A stretch of DNA of 64,000 bases from an uncultured Tidjanibacter sp. (GCA_947852905.1 CANTVF010000002.1:310001-374000); one strand, 5' to 3'. Counted from the stretch's first letter, positions 36,332 to 47,036 are shown. Translations and numbers: made by a program. The notes: generated by a model from the letters alone, not told the origin.

Positions 36332-37996
36332 TCAGAACAGGAAATTGAACGTCGCAGTCAGCGAATGCCTGTTAAGAATGCCTCCCGTAACCACGCTCGA
36401 AGGCTGGTAAGTCACCGAGGGCGCATCCATATTCGGCAGACGTGCAGGACCGTGGTAATAATACAAGTCGTAAGGCGCTACATTGTAGCGGCTGTACACG
36501 TATGCCAGATCGAGCGTCGTATTGCTGCCGAGCCAGAAACCGAGACCGGCGGATATGTGGTGCGACGACGTAGTGAAAATATCGCTGAATATACGATAAT
36601 CGTCTCCCTGCGAATCATCCCTTATCGGCGAGTCGTAATAAGCGTATCCGGCACGTATCGCAATACCCGGCACGGGTTTCACCTCGACGCCGACACGGAA
36701 ATTATTAGCCACTTTATAATCCATACCGATAGCCGCAGCCCAGTCGGCCTGCACGGCCGGACTATCCATGCGATAACGCATCTTGTTATACCACACCGCC
36801 TCGTAATCGAACGAAAGCGCCATATAATCGTCTACCGTAACAGCGATACCCGAGAGCAATCGCGGAGCGGTACTGTAGGAATAGCCCGCCACCGCCACCA
36901 ACGTGTTATTATACGTTTCGGCATTCGTTCCGTAACGGCTACTGCCCATACCGGCACTGTAACGCTTCTGCACAGTAGTATAAGTCGGCGTATGGTAAGC
37001 CAATCCTATACGCAGGAAAGAAACCGGACGCACGATAACGCCGAGTTTGAAATTGTAGGCAGACCCCTGCGCGGTGATACGCTGGTTATAGGTCATACGG
37101 CTAAGATAATTCTGTGCAGGTCCGGCATAATCGTCGTCGTAATCCTCACTATACGACAGCGACAGATCCTGATAAATATCCTGAAAACCGAAGTCGAATC
37201 CGAAATAGAATATGTTTTCGATATTGAAACCTCCGGCTACGTTGTACTCGCTGACAGCACCGCGGCTCATATAGTTGAGCGTAGAGGCAAGCTTACCGCT
37301 TTCTGGCAAACGGTGTATGTCGTACATTCCCTGCCCTACGGGTCTAAGTATGCCTGACTGATAACCCAACACGCCGCCCCACTCTTCGATGAATATCCTG
37401 TCGCTGTTGAACGGATCGTTGAGCAAATCCGACTCCGGCAATCCTTTCCATGCGCCGTCGTTGATATAATTGTACAATCCGTTGAGCTGCAACTGGAAGA
37501 TATTGAGCAACGACGACTGTGCTCCCATAGGCATTCTGACGCTTCCGTTGTAGTTGAAATCGTCCGAACGGTTATAGGATATGCCGAGATTGAATTTAAG
37601 CAATCCGCGGTCGCCGCTATAGAAGTTGAATACCGTTCCTATATTGTTGAATCCGAAACGCACGAGACTATTAGCATCGCCCTGCACGGCATTTCTGTTA
37701 CCGGTAAAATTGAGCATCGGAGAGAATCCCCATGCCGACCCGTTGTACATGCCGATACCGGCCGGATTTATCCCCATAGACGACATATCTCCGCCCAATG
37801 CGGTGAAAGCTCCGCCCATGGCCGACACGCGACCCGTGGTAAAAGAATAATAGTTGCGCGAATATTTCATCATATCAACCGGCGTAAACTGACCGGACGA
37901 TAACAAAAGACCGCTAACCTGAGCAGGCTCCTGTGCCCGCGCCGTCAATGCCAACGGCAACAGCAACAACGGTAAAAGACGCTTGATCGTTCTCAT
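36332..37996 (-). CDS. FadL/OmpP1-type outer-membrane protein
   Basis: The 554-residue protein has a signal peptide (MRTIKRLLPL to about ARAQ) and an N-terminal NPA-type region (ALGGDMSSMGINPAGIGMYNGSAWGFSP) as in FadL/TodX proteins, followed by many amphipathic strands to a terminal SLTATFNFLF with C-terminal Phe. FadL proteins take up fatty acids or other hydrophobic molecules; the ligand here is unknown. TAAATTTG (38031-38024, minus strand) lies 28 bases before the start and may be its -7 box. Confidence 0.83.
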   Translation of the reverse strand: MRTIKRLLPLLLLPLALTARAQEPAQVSGLLLSSGQFTPVDMMKYSRNYYSFTTGRVSAMGGAFTALGGDMSSMGINPAGIGMYNGSAWGFSPMLNFTGNRNAVQGDANSLVRFGFNNIGTVFNFYSGDRGLLKFNLGISYNRSDDFNYNGSVRMPMGAQSSLLNIFQLQLNGLYNYINDGAWKGLPESDLLNDPFNSDRIFIEEWGGVLGYQSGILRPVGQGMYDIHRLPESGKLASTLNYMSRGAVSEYNVAGGFNIENIFYFGFDFGFQDIYQDLSLSYSEDYDDDYAGPAQNYLSRMTYNQRITAQGSAYNFKLGVIVRPVSFLRIGLAYHTPTYTTVQKRYSAGMGSSRYGTNAETYNNTLVAVAGYSYSTAPRLLSGIAVTVDDYMALSFDYEAVWYNKMRYRMDSPAVQADWAAAIGMDYKVANNFRVGVEVKPVPGIAIRAGYAYYDSPIRDDSQGDDYRIFSDIFTTSSHHISAGLGFWLGSNTTLDLAYVYSRYNVAPYDLYYYHGPARLPNMDAPSVTYQPSSVVTGGILNRHSLTATFNFLF

Positions 37997-38023
37997 TTCT
38001 GTTTCATGCTGAATTTATATTCT

Positions 38024-38031
38024 CAAATTTA
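38024..38031 (-). promoter_or_regulatory. Candidate -7 box for the FadL-type gene
   Basis: TAAATTTG on the minus strand, 28 bases before the ATG at 37996. No TTTG at the usual distance. Confidence 0.45.
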
Positions 38032-38082
38032 GCCGTCCGCCCTGCCATTCGGTACGGATGCGGCGTCCGGTCATTCATCTCT

Positions 38083-39273
38083 CTACCTGCGGCTGCCGGA
38101 TGAACGTGACGAGGAAGAGGAGGAAGAACGGCTCGACGAACCCACGCTCCCCGACGAAGAACGGCTCGACGAAGGAACGGAATAACTGCTCCGGCTCGAG
38201 GACGATCCGCGGCCCGTGGAATAGGATGAGCGGCTCGACGAAGAACTCCTGCCGGTAGAATAAGACGACCGGTTGGAACCGCTCGACGTTCCCGTGCTGA
38301 ACGACGTATTACGGCTGCCGGAACTCGGTGTGCGATATGTATTGCGGGACGATGTACCGCTATTTCTTACTCCGGTAGACGTACCCCTCGACGAAGAAGA
38401 GGATGACGATCCGCGATATGACGAAGACGATCCGCGCACTCCGCTATTACTTCCTCTCGACGAAGAAGAGGAACTGCTTATGCCCGATCCGCGGTACGAC
38501 GAAGAAGAGCCACGGACGGCGCTCGACGAGCCACGCGAAGAGGACGACGAGGAGTTGCGTACTGCGGAACTGCTGCCGCGATAGCTGCTCGAAGATGTCC
38601 GCGAGCCGTACGACCCGGAATAACGCGAACTCGACGAAGAAGTGCGGCTGCTCGAAGCATACCTGTAATTGCTTCCGTAGTGCGCATTCGGTCTGTAGAC
38701 ATGGTTGTCATAATAATGGTGATGCCAGCCGTGATGATACCACGGATACCACCCCCAATTCCAGCCCCAGTTCCAATAAGGATTGTAATAACCGGGACCC
38801 CAGAACCACGGATCGTAGAACCATCCCGCCCATGCATAGGCACCGTATGCCCAACCGAGAAATACGGCCGCATCGTAATAATAATCGTAATAACTTGCCG
38901 GCCGGAGATAATACGGCGAATCGAACATACTCAACCGACGTGCATAAGCGCTCTCGTATCCGTCGGCGAAACCTTCGGCATAACTGTCCGTATCGTAATA
39001 TACGTTAGCGGCATACGCCCCAGACGCAGTCCCTGCAGGCAAACCTTCCAACACGAGACCGTCAGTATCGTATATCACCCTGTTCTGTTGCACGGCGGCA
39101 TCCTGACCGTTCACTACGGTATGCGTCACGGTCTGCCGTACCCTGACGGGACGCTCCGCAGAGCCGTACATATCGTCGACATATACCGTCCTTGAGGCAT
39201 AGCGCGACGAACCGCACGCGGTCGCCGCCACCGACATCAATATGATCCCAAGATAAAACAACGTTCTTTTCAT
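38083..39273 (-). CDS. Ser/Arg-rich low-complexity lipoprotein
   Basis: The 396-residue protein has a lipoprotein signal ending AATAC (Cys20). After a first domain to about residue 145 comes an aromatic segment very rich in Trp, Tyr, His and Gly (FYDPWFWGPGYYNPYW, then HHGWHHHYY), and from about residue 200 to the end a tail made almost only of Ser, Arg, Gly and Tyr, with repeats of the type RGSSSSYRGSS. The tail is positively charged and disordered by composition. Similar proteins occur in Bacteroidetes, but I know of no assigned function. The ATG at 39273 was chosen for the signal; the frame extends further upstream without support. Confidence 0.78.
   Translation of the reverse strand: MKRTLFYLGIILMSVAATACGSSRYASRTVYVDDMYGSAERPVRVRQTVTHTVVNGQDAAVQQNRVIYDTDGLVLEGLPAGTASGAYAANVYYDTDSYAEGFADGYESAYARRLSMFDSPYYLRPASYYDYYYDAAVFLGWAYGAYAWAGWFYDPWFWGPGYYNPYWNWGWNWGWYPWYHHGWHHHYYDNHVYRPNAHYGSNYRYASSSRTSSSSSRYSGSYGSRTSSSSYRGSSSAVRNSSSSSSRGSSSAVRGSSSSYRGSGISSSSSSSRGSNSGVRGSSSSYRGSSSSSSSRGTSTGVRNSGTSSRNTYRTPSSGSRNTSFSTGTSSGSNRSSYSTGRSSSSSRSSYSTGRGSSSSRSSYSVPSSSRSSSGSVGSSSRSSSSSSSRSSGSRR
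38095..38660 (-). repeat. Degenerate Ser/Arg codon repeats
   Basis: Imperfect tandem units coding RGSSSS-, RNSSSS- and SSYSTGR-type blocks. On the plus strand GACGAAGA and ACGAGGA units recur. Slippage or recombination could change tail length between strains. Confidence 0.65.
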
Positions 39274-39678
39274 AACTGTGATCTTTTTATAAACAGGAAT
39301 TTCGAACATCCTGCCGGGCGCATGCTTCCGCCCTGAATATAACGTCAAAAATCCGATTATCGTATTACTCCTACAACTGAGGCCTGTATCCCTTGTCCAC
39401 CGCGACAGCTGCCCGACATACCTTTCCCCGACACGCCCTCTATTACATTTCGATAGCATCATAATTTGTGCCACTCCGACCGCTCTCATATTTAAAGATA
39501 GCGAACATCGCGTTCAATCAGACACTTCGCTCGGTCGAAACGTCATAACACACCGTTGAAACGACATAATCCTCCGTCGGATAAATATCGTACCGCATCG
39601 GCGATGCGACCGCAGAAGTTTTCAACCGCAACACCTTTAATTTTCGCCTGCCGGCAATAATTTTCAGCGGAATCTGAG
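39274..39678. other. Intergenic region upstream of proS
   Basis: No gene seen between the divergent lipoprotein and proS. Nothing recognisable apart from the proS -7 box just after it. Confidence 0.4.
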
Positions 39679-39686
39679 TAACTTTG
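39679..39686 (+). promoter_or_regulatory. Candidate -7 box for proS
   Basis: TAACTTTG matches the consensus, 38 bases before the ATG. No clear -33 box at 19-21 bases. Confidence 0.5.
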
Positions 39687-39724
39687 CAGTTCACAAAGAT
39701 AATACTATTACCACAAATATAATT

Positions 39725-41209
39725 ATGGCAAAAGAGTTAAAGGAGTTGACCGGTCGCAGCGAAAACTATTCGCAATGGTACAACGATCTGGTCGTAAAAG
39801 CCGGACTGGCCGAAAGTTCCGCAGTACGCGGATGCATGGTTATAAAACCTTACGGTTACGCCATCTGGGAAAAGATGCAGAGAGCGCTGGACGACATGTT
39901 CAAGGAGACGGGACACGTGAACGCCTATTTCCCGTTGTTCATACCCAAATCCTTCTTCAGCCGCGAAGCAGACCATGTGGAAGGATTTGCCAAGGAATGC
40001 GCCGTAGTGACGCACTACAGACTCATGAACAACCCCGACGGCGAAGGTGTCGTGGTGGATCCGGACGCCAGACTGGAAGAGGAACTCATCGTGCGTCCTA
40101 CCTCGGAAACGATAATATGGAACACCTATAAGAACTGGATACAGTCTTACCGCGACCTCCCCATACTCATCAACCAGTGGGCAAACGTCGTCCGCTGGGA
40201 AATGCGTACCCGTCTGTTCCTGCGCACGGCGGAATTCCTCTGGCAGGAAGGACATACGGCTCACGAAACGCGTGAACAGGCTCTCGAAGAAGCCGACAAG
40301 ATGATCAACGTATATGCGCGTTTCGCTCAGAACTGGATGGCACTGCCCGTAATCATGGGACGCAAGACCGCGAACGAACGTTTCGCCGGTGCAGAGGAAA
40401 CATACACCATAGAGGCTCTCATGCAGGACGGAAAGGCGCTTCAGAGCGGCACGTCGCATTTCCTCGGACAGAACTTCGCACGCGCCTTCGACGTACAGTT
40501 CGCCGGTCGCGACGGCAAACTCGATTACGTATGGGCGACTTCGTGGGGTGTCTCCACACGATTGATGGGCGCACTGATCATGGCTCATTCCGACGACAAC
40601 GGTCTGGTATTGCCTCCGCGTCTCGCTCCGACGCAAGTCGTCATGATACCTATATATAAAGGGGAGGAAGAACTGAAGAAAGTAGTTGCCGAAATGGAAA
40701 AAATCGCGGCAGGACTGCGCGCCAAGGGCATCACCGTAAAGATAGACGACCGCGACAACGTGCGCTCCGGCTTCAAGTTCGCCGAATACGAACTGAAAGG
40801 ATTCCCTGTCAGGATCGTGATAGGCCCGCGCGACCTCGCTGCTCACAGTGCCGAAATCATGCGACGCGACACACTCGAAAAGGAGACTGTACCGATCGAG
40901 AACATAGACGAATACGTCACGAGACTGCTCGCCGAAATACAGGACAACATTTACCAGAAAGCCGTAAAATTCCGCGATTCCATGATAACGAAAGTGGACA
41001 CGTTCGAGGAATTCCAGAAAGTTCTGGACGAAAAGGGAGGTTTCATACTCGCCCATTGGGACGGTACGACGGAGACCGAAATCGCTATAAAGGAAAAAAC
41101 CAAAGCGACGATCCGCTGCATACCGTTCGATTCGCAGGAGGAAGAGGGTGTCGATATGCTTACCGGCAAGCCGTCGCATCGCAGGGTGCTTTTCGCCCGC
41201 AGCTACTAA
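39725..41209 (+). CDS. proS: Prolyl-tRNA synthetase, archaeal/eukaryotic type
   Basis: The 494-residue class II synthetase charges tRNA-Pro with proline. Motif 2 is in [24 protein letters not shown] and [26 protein letters not shown]; the proline-binding part is in [21 protein letters not shown]. The anticodon-binding domain starts near residue 295 ([12 protein letters not shown]). The large editing insertion of the E. coli-type enzyme is missing and a C-terminal zinc-type domain follows, so this is the shorter ProRS form used by Bacteroidetes. A repeat hairpin begins 58 bases after the stop. Confidence 0.95.
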   Translation: MAKELKELTGRSENYSQWYNDLVVKAGLAESSAVRGCMVIKPYGYAIWEKMQRALDDMFKETGHVNAYFPLFIPKSFFSREADHVEGFAKECAVVTHYRLMNNPDGEGVVVDPDARLEEELIVRPTSETIIWNTYKNWIQSYRDLPILINQWANVVRWEMRTRLFLRTAEFLWQEGHTAHETREQALEEADKMINVYARFAQNWMALPVIMGRKTANERFAGAEETYTIEALMQDGKALQSGTSHFLGQNFARAFDVQFAGRDGKLDYVWATSWGVSTRLMGALIMAHSDDNGLVLPPRLAPTQVVMIPIYKGEEELKKVVAEMEKIAAGLRAKGITVKIDDRDNVRSGFKFAEYELKGFPVRIVIGPRDLAAHSAEIMRRDTLEKETVPIENIDEYVTRLLAEIQDNIYQKAVKFRDSMITKVDTFEEFQKVLDEKGGFILAHWDGTTETEIAIKEKTKATIRCIPFDSQEEEGVDMLTGKPSHRRVLFARSY

Positions 41210-41267
41210 CGGCGCACACGCTCGGAAAAAGTTATAGGGGATGTATACCCAATCCCCAGAATCGAAA

Positions 41268-41420
41268 AAGGGGTTGTGTCAAAACGCAAAGTTTTAACGC
41301 AGCCCCTTATTTGATATGCGAGAACGAGTGAAATGTAAGGCCGCGATTGTAAGAGCGACAGGAGTTTACGGAAGGTAAATGACTTAGCCCGAATCACGAG
41401 AAAACGAAGCCATTGCCCGT
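41268..41420 (+). repeat. Dispersed 3'-flanking element, copy 1
   Basis: Begins with a hairpin, AAGGGGTTGTGTCAAAAC (41268-41285) with GTTTTAACGCAGCCCCTT (41291-41308), then a conserved stretch of about 110 bases containing ACAGGAGTTTACGGA, GGTAAATGACTTAGCC and CGAATCACG. The same order occurs at 54955-55121 on the minus strand. The two G-T pairs in the stem are stable only in RNA of this orientation. It may end the proS transcript or be a small RNA. Confidence 0.65.
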
Positions 41421-41592
41421 TATGGCACACCGCCAAATCATTCAAACCGTCACTGCCAGACAATCCGTTTTTCTTGCGCAGCTTCCGCCGAAGTTTCGGA
41501 GCCTCATTACAGACACCACAAACCCGATAACACTAAAAAACGCCCCGGGTCCAAAAGGATGAAGCATACAAACCGTCAGCGGACACGCGGCG
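41421..41592. other. Intergenic remainder, no gene seen
   Basis: Continuation after the repeat element; CGTTATGGCACACCG near 41431 may still belong to it, since copy 2 has GTTGTGACATACCG. No gene recognised. Confidence 0.35.
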
Positions 41593-42726
41593 TCAGGCTT
41601 CTATATAGAACAGATCGCTGATTATACTGTTCGATATGATGAATTTTTCGGGCGGAATTTTATAGGCGTTGTCTTCCATAACGAGCAGTCCCTCATCTAC
41701 AAGCCTCTCCGCGGTGTATTCGAAATAAAGCAATCCCTTGAATCCGAACTTTGCGGCCATACGGTCGCGCTGAATACCGTCGCTCGTGCGAAGAGATGTC
41801 ATTATGAATTCGTTATATGTATCGCTGCTCGACAACAGTTCGGTACCGTATATATTTCTGGTACCGGCACCGGCTATATACTTCTCAAGATCGTTGACGA
41901 CCATGATACGCTTGCTGCCCGTATACGAATGCGCCGAAGGTCCCAGACCGAGATACAAGTCGCCGTTCCAATACGACATGTTGTGTTGCGAACGACGCTG
42001 ACGACCGAGCGCATAATTAGATATTTCATAATGCTCGAATCCCACTTCGGTCAGCATCTGATGACACCGCATATATTGTTCTTCGCTGACCTCCTCGTCC
42101 ACGGGAACGAGTTCTCCGCTCGCAGCCATGCGCCCGAATACCGTATCGTCCGCAATGGTCAGGTGATAAGCAGAAATGTGTTGTACACCGAGCATCAGGG
42201 CTTTCAGTATATTGCCCTCCCACTCCATGAGCGACATGCCGGGAATACCGAATATCAGGTCAACGGATATATTGTCAAAGCCTCTGTTACGCGCCCTTCC
42301 TATAGCATCCACGGCCTGTGCCGCCGTATGACGACGCCCCATAAAACGTAAATCGCGGTCGATAAACGACTGTACGCCGAAACTGATCCTGTTGACACCT
42401 ATCCGCGACAGATCGTCCAGATACTCGTCGGTCGCATCGTCGGGATTTATCTCTACGGTCACCTCCTCGAGTTGCGTCAGATCCCACATCTCCGCAGCCC
42501 GTTCCTTTATACGCTGCAAATAGGCAGGCGCGAGCAAAGAAGGTGTACCGCCACCGAAATAGAGTGTCTTGACGGGGTGCATGCGCAGGAAATCGCGTTG
42601 GTAATCCATCTCCCGAAACAACGCCTCGACATAACGCTCCACATTGTCACACGAAGTGCTTTTATAGAAATCGCAATAATTACACCTCGTCTTACAGAAA
42701 GGAATATGAATATATAATGCGGACAT
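41593..42726 (-). CDS. hemW: HemW-type radical SAM protein
   Basis: The 377-residue protein begins MSALYIHIPFCKTRCNYCDF with the cluster cysteines Cys11, Cys15 and Cys18. YFGGGTPSLL and VTVEINPDDAT follow, as in the HemW/HemN-like family. HemW is a haem chaperone that inserts haem into respiratory enzymes; it was long annotated as oxygen-independent coproporphyrinogen oxidase, but it lacks the extra N-terminal elements of true HemN. The ATG at 42726 gives the standard start. No well-formed promoter seen upstream. Confidence 0.9.
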   Translation of the reverse strand: MSALYIHIPFCKTRCNYCDFYKSTSCDNVERYVEALFREMDYQRDFLRMHPVKTLYFGGGTPSLLAPAYLQRIKERAAEMWDLTQLEEVTVEINPDDATDEYLDDLSRIGVNRISFGVQSFIDRDLRFMGRRHTAAQAVDAIGRARNRGFDNISVDLIFGIPGMSLMEWEGNILKALMLGVQHISAYHLTIADDTVFGRMAASGELVPVDEEVSEEQYMRCHQMLTEVGFEHYEISNYALGRQRRSQHNMSYWNGDLYLGLGPSAHSYTGSKRIMVVNDLEKYIAGAGTRNIYGTELLSSSDTYNEFIMTSLRTSDGIQRDRMAAKFGFKGLLYFEYTAERLVDEGLLVMEDNAYKIPPEKFIISNSIISDLFYIEA

Positions 42727-43006
42727 AACTGTTGGCACAATATTAGTGGAGTTTTCGGCTCCGTCCGAAAGCGGAGTACAACAAAAATTGTGCGAAAGTT
42801 ACTAAAAAAAGTCACTCGTTAACGAAATCCGTATCATAATTGCATTCCGACATACGATACGGCCACCCGCTACGTTTGCATGACTGACTCGATATCTTCC
42901 CAGTTGCATAAGAAACGAGAATACGTGCGGCGATCGCGACGTACAAAATCACACCATAAGTATTTGTACCGAAAAATATGATAAAAAATAAAATATAGCG
43001 GTTTTA
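42727..43006. other. Intergenic region between hemW and pckA
   Basis: AT-rich, divergent promoter region. TAACTTTC (42801-42794, minus strand) may be a degenerate -7 box for hemW. No gene seen. Confidence 0.35.
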
Positions 43007-43039
43007 TTGCCGAGATACCGAAATTAATCCATATCTTTG
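43007..43039 (+). promoter_or_regulatory. Candidate promoter of pckA
   Basis: TTG at 43007-43009 and TATCTTTG at 43032-43039, spacer 22 bases. The -7 box is a full match; the -33 box is partial. The leader would be about 105 bases. Confidence 0.55.
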
Positions 43040-43149
43040 CGGCTGTTATTAAAATAACAATATACGATTACTTATATTGGGTTAGGTTGCGGCCACAACA
43101 ACGCAACACCACGGATACGGCAGTATAATTATTTAAATATAAACACATT

Positions 43150-44763
43150 ATGGCAACAAAAATCGATTTGACCAAGTATGGTATCTCCGGCACTACGGAG
43201 CTTATCTACAACCCGTCCTACGAGGAATTGTTCAAGGACGAAATGGATCCGAGCCTCACCGGATACGACAAAGGCCAGCTTACCGAAACCGGAGCGGTGA
43301 ACGTAATGACCGGCGAATATACCGGCCGTTCGCCCAAAGACAAATTCTTCGTCATGGACGACGTTACCCGCGATACCATATGGTGGACGAGCGACGAATA
43401 CAAGAACGACAACAAGCCCGTAACTCCCGCAGCTTGGGCCGAACTTAAGAAGATAGCCACCCACGAGCTTTCGGGCAAGAAACTCTACGTAGTGGATACT
43501 TTCTGCGGCGCCAACGTCAATACCCGCCTCAAAATCCGTTTCATCATGGAGGTGGCATGGCAGGCACACTTCGTAAAGAACATGTTCATCCGTCCGACCG
43601 AAGAGGAGCTCGCCAACTACGGCGAACCCGACTTCGTGGTACTGAATGCTTCCAAGGCAAAAGTCGAGAACTACAAAGAACTCGGTCTCAACTCGGAAAC
43701 CGCCGTAGTGTTCAACCTGACCGAAAAGATGCAGGTTATCATCAACACATGGTACGGCGGCGAAATGAAGAAAGGCATGTTCTCGTACATGAACTATCTT
43801 CTCCCGCTGAAAGGCATCGCCTCGATGCACTGCTCAGCCAATACCGACAAAGAAGGCAAGAATACGGCTATATTCTTCGGTCTCTCCGGAACAGGCAAGA
43901 CCACCCTTTCGACCGATCCGAAACGTCTTCTCATAGGCGACGACGAACACGGCTGGGACGACGAAGGCGTATTCAACTTCGAAGGCGGCTGCTATGCCAA
44001 GGTGATCAACCTCGACAAGGACAGCGAGCCCGATATCTGGAATGCTATCAAACGCGACGCGCTTCTCGAAAACGTTACCGTAGACAAGAACGGCCACATA
44101 GATTTCGCAGACAAGAGCGTAACCGAAAACACCCGCGTTTCGTATCCGATATACTTCATCAACAATATCGTCAAGCCCGTATCGAAAGGTCCGGCAGCAC
44201 AGAGGGTCATCTTCCTGTCGGCCGATGCTTTCGGCGTACTGCCTCCCGTTTCGATACTGACTCCCGAACAGACCAAATATTACTTCCTCTCCGGATTTAC
44301 CGCGAAACTCGCAGGTACCGAGCGCGGCATCACCGAGCCTACCCCGACTTTCTCGGCATGCTTCGGTGCAGCGTTCCTGTCGCTCCACCCGACCAAGTAC
44401 GGTCAGGAACTCGTTAAACGCATGGAACAGTCGGGCGCCAAGGCTTATCTGGTAAACACCGGTTGGAACGGTACCGGCAAACGTATCTCGATCAGGGATA
44501 CCCGCGGTATCATCGACGCCATACTCGACGGCTCGATAGACAAGGCTCCGACCAAACAGATACCTTACTTCAACTTCACCGTACCGACGGCGCTTCCGGG
44601 CGTAGATCCGGCGATCCTCGATCCTCGCGACACCTACGCAAACGCAGAGGAGTGGAACAAGAAAGCCGAAGACCTCGCAAGCCGTTTCATCAAGAACTTC
44701 GAGAAGTTCACCGGTAACGAAGAGGGCAAATCTCTCGTCGCAGCAGGTCCGAAACTGAAATAA
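43150..44763 (+). CDS. pckA: Phosphoenolpyruvate carboxykinase (ATP)
   Basis: The 537-residue enzyme interconverts oxaloacetate plus ATP with PEP plus CO2 and ADP. The P-loop [11 protein letters not shown] is at 244-254, the metal-binding region LIGDDEHGW follows at 261-269, and GRSPKDKF near residue 59 and [11 protein letters not shown] near 226 match substrate-binding parts. The length is that of the ATP-type family. In gut Bacteroidetes this enzyme usually runs toward oxaloacetate to feed succinate formation; that direction here is inference. Confidence 0.96.
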   Translation: MATKIDLTKYGISGTTELIYNPSYEELFKDEMDPSLTGYDKGQLTETGAVNVMTGEYTGRSPKDKFFVMDDVTRDTIWWTSDEYKNDNKPVTPAAWAELKKIATHELSGKKLYVVDTFCGANVNTRLKIRFIMEVAWQAHFVKNMFIRPTEEELANYGEPDFVVLNASKAKVENYKELGLNSETAVVFNLTEKMQVIINTWYGGEMKKGMFSYMNYLLPLKGIASMHCSANTDKEGKNTAIFFGLSGTGKTTLSTDPKRLLIGDDEHGWDDEGVFNFEGGCYAKVINLDKDSEPDIWNAIKRDALLENVTVDKNGHIDFADKSVTENTRVSYPIYFINNIVKPVSKGPAAQRVIFLSADAFGVLPPVSILTPEQTKYYFLSGFTAKLAGTERGITEPTPTFSACFGAAFLSLHPTKYGQELVKRMEQSGAKAYLVNTGWNGTGKRISIRDTRGIIDAILDGSIDKAPTKQIPYFNFTVPTALPGVDPAILDPRDTYANAEEWNKKAEDLASRFIKNFEKFTGNEEGKSLVAAGPKLK

Positions 44764-44786
44764 TCGGCATACGCAATCATAAACGT

Positions 44787-44819
44787 AAAATCCCCGTACC
44801 TGCCCGGTACGGGGATTTT
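44787..44819 (+). terminator. Terminator of pckA
   Basis: AAAATCCCCGTACC (44787-44800) pairs perfectly with GGTACGGGGATTTT (44806-44819) around a 5-base loop. Confidence 0.92.
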
Positions 44820-45259
44820 AATTTCAACATGTCTGTACGGTACCTACGCAACGACCTCGCCTATCCCGACCTTCACGATTTCTGTTTCAGTCTCGCCCCT
44901 TGCGTTCTGACGCCCCCGCGACACAATACAAAAATTGCAGGAAACAACTGGAAACGGCAAAACAACCGCGACCAAATGACGCTCAACGCCACGATCGCCA
45001 GTTCTCCAGCACGTCTTTTCGCTTCTCTATTACCGCCACAACTTCCGCGACAGCCAACGTAATCCCTGCATAGTCCCATTCACAAAGGGCCTTCGCCCGG
45101 GCAAACATTTTCCACTCCGGCAAAAGAGACCCGCATACATTTTTGCGCCTCCCGATTATCCGGAATCGTCTGTACGCCACGGATATCCCGAAACCCGACT
45201 TCCGCAAAACGCCCTTAATTACGCCTGCTCCATAAAAGCAATGAAGAAAGCGTCATGGC
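44820..45259. other. Intergenic region, nothing recognised
   Basis: Short open frames exist on both strands but have no family resemblance and no promoter or start support. No RNA gene recognised. Confidence 0.4.
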
Positions 45260-45694
45260 TTACGACGGGAAATATCCGGCATCCATTATATCGTCTTCGG
45301 TGAAAAACAAGGCAGCCTCCCGACGCGCATTTTCTACTCCGTCCGCCGCATGTATGCCGTTACGAGTAACGCTCTCGCCGAAATGCCGACGCAAAGTTCC
45401 TTCCTCAGCCTGCGCCGGATCGGTATGCCCGGCAAGCATCCTCAACTCATTCACCGCGTCTTCCCGTTCGAGCAACATGACTACGCTCGCTCCGCTCGAC
45501 ATGAAATCCAACAGACGTCCGTAAAACTCCTTCCCGTAATGGACGGCATAGAATTTGGCCGCCGTATTGCGGCTCATATACACCATACGCATCGCGACTA
45601 TACGGAATCCACGCTCTAAGATAGAATCTATAATTTTCCCGGTATGCCCGGCGGCCACAGCATTCGGCTTGATTATCGAAAAAGTCCTTTCCAT
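45260..45694 (-). CDS. ndk: Nucleoside diphosphate kinase
   Basis: The 144-residue enzyme transfers the gamma-phosphate between nucleoside triphosphates and diphosphates through a phosphohistidine, here His115 in SVTRNGIHAADG. TFSIIKPNAV at the N-terminus and the family pattern GTLRRHFG are present. The usual catalytic motif is NxxHGSD; here it is NGIHAAD, a mild variant. The ATG at 45694 fits the family start. Confidence 0.94.
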   Translation of the reverse strand: MERTFSIIKPNAVAAGHTGKIIDSILERGFRIVAMRMVYMSRNTAAKFYAVHYGKEFYGRLLDFMSSGASVVMLLEREDAVNELRMLAGHTDPAQAEEGTLRRHFGESVTRNGIHAADGVENARREAALFFTEDDIMDAGYFPS

Positions 45695-45916
45695 AGTATT
45701 CTGAATTTTCTTATCGCCAGAGCAAAAAACATTCCGCATCCTGCATCACGCCACACGATTTTTTCAGTGCAATTACACGCAACGCGAATACGACGCCCGC
45801 TTCATACGCACAGCCGCTGCGATAAAAACGTCCTATCGAACATAAATGCATCGCCACGTACCTGCACACCAAAACCCACCCGACATTTATACGCCACATG
45901 GCTTCCGCACAAAAAA

Positions 45917-45948
45917 CCCCGTCCGGCCAGTAGTTTGGCCGGACGGGG
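45917..45948 (-). terminator. Terminator of the TerC-family gene
   Basis: CCCCGTCCGGCCA (45917-45929) pairs with TGGCCGGACGGGG (45936-45948); six A residues at 45911-45916 give the U tract on the minus strand. Confidence 0.92.
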
Positions 45949-45977
45949 ATGTTTCGGAACGAATATAACCCGATTCG

Positions 45978-47036
45978 CTACTCTGTCGCCGCAACATCCT
46001 TTCGCGGCGGGAACAGCAGCGAAGCTACAATACTCACGAGAAGTATTCCCACTATCACCAGCAGCGAAGCTCCCGTACCTATTTCTATATGGAATATACC
46101 ATGCAGCAACATCTTCACGCCTATGAATACGAGCAGCACAGAAAGTCCCACCTTCAGGTAGGCGAACTTGTCAACCACATTATTCAAAACGAAGAACAGC
46201 GACCTCAGGCCGAGTATGGCGAATATGTTCGAGAAGAACACGATATAGGGATCGAGCGTCACGGAAAAGATCGCCGGTATGGAATCCACGGCGAATATTA
46301 CATCCGAAAACTCTATTATGAGCAACACGAGAAACAGCGGCGTAATATACCAGTGTCTGCGCAGTTTGACGAAAAACCTGCCGCCGTAATCGGTACGCGT
46401 CATACGGAAATGTTTCGATACGAATCTCACCACCGGATGACGCTTCGTATCCATCTCTTCGTCGTGTCCCCTCTGAAGGAACATTTTCACACCGGAAACT
46501 ATCAGTATGGCGCCGAATATCCACAGTATCCACTGGAAACGGCTGATAAGCGCCGCGCTCAGGAATATGAACAGGAAACGCATTATAACGGCACCTATGA
46601 TACCCCAGAACAATATTTTATGATAATATTTCGGTTCTATCTTGAAACTCAGGAATATCATTATCATCACGAAAATATTGTCCACCGAAAGCGCCTTCTC
46701 GATAAGATAACCCGTGATATACTCCAGCGACATGGCTTTGCGGTACATCTCCAAATTGGCCTCGAATCCGAGCGAAGCATCGAGCGCCAAATTGTGTCCG
46801 TGTTTCACGTTGAGCCTCTGCAAGTCCTCGAATGTCGTAACGCCATGTATCCATTCCGCATGGAAACGTATCAACAGACAGAACAACAAAGCCATGACTA
46901 TCCACACGCAAGTCCATATTATCGCCTCCTTGAACGATACCACGTGATTTTTCTTGTTGACCACGCCGAGGTCTATGGCGAGCATCAACGCGACCAGCAA
47001 CAGAAATCCTCCGGTAAAAATAATTTCAGCATTCAT
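45978..47036 (-). CDS. TerC-family integral membrane protein
   Basis: The 352-residue protein has about nine membrane segments. Conserved TerC motifs include LAIDLGVVNKKNHVVSFKEA, EKALSVDNIFV and EFSDVIFAVDSIPAIF with acidic residues within the helices, and FAILGLRSLFF. TerC/Alx proteins are linked to manganese export during metal loading of secreted proteins and to tellurite resistance. The substrate is inferred to be a divalent metal. The ATG at 47036 gives a compact leader; an ATG four codons upstream is also possible. Confidence 0.9.
   Translation of the reverse strand: MNAEIIFTGGFLLLVALMLAIDLGVVNKKNHVVSFKEAIIWTCVWIVMALLFCLLIRFHAEWIHGVTTFEDLQRLNVKHGHNLALDASLGFEANLEMYRKAMSLEYITGYLIEKALSVDNIFVMIMIFLSFKIEPKYYHKILFWGIIGAVIMRFLFIFLSAALISRFQWILWIFGAILIVSGVKMFLQRGHDEEMDTKRHPVVRFVSKHFRMTRTDYGGRFFVKLRRHWYITPLFLVLLIIEFSDVIFAVDSIPAIFSVTLDPYIVFFSNIFAILGLRSLFFVLNNVVDKFAYLKVGLSVLLVFIGVKMLLHGIFHIEIGTGASLLVIVGILLVSIVASLLFPPRKDVAATE

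Noticed and set aside
39737..41179. 480-codon minus-strand frame over proS
   Set aside because: Antisense shadow of prolyl-tRNA synthetase, without start support.
44829..45062. Small plus-strand open frame after pckA
   Set aside because: No family resemblance, no promoter, composition like intergenic DNA, and a strong terminator directly before it.
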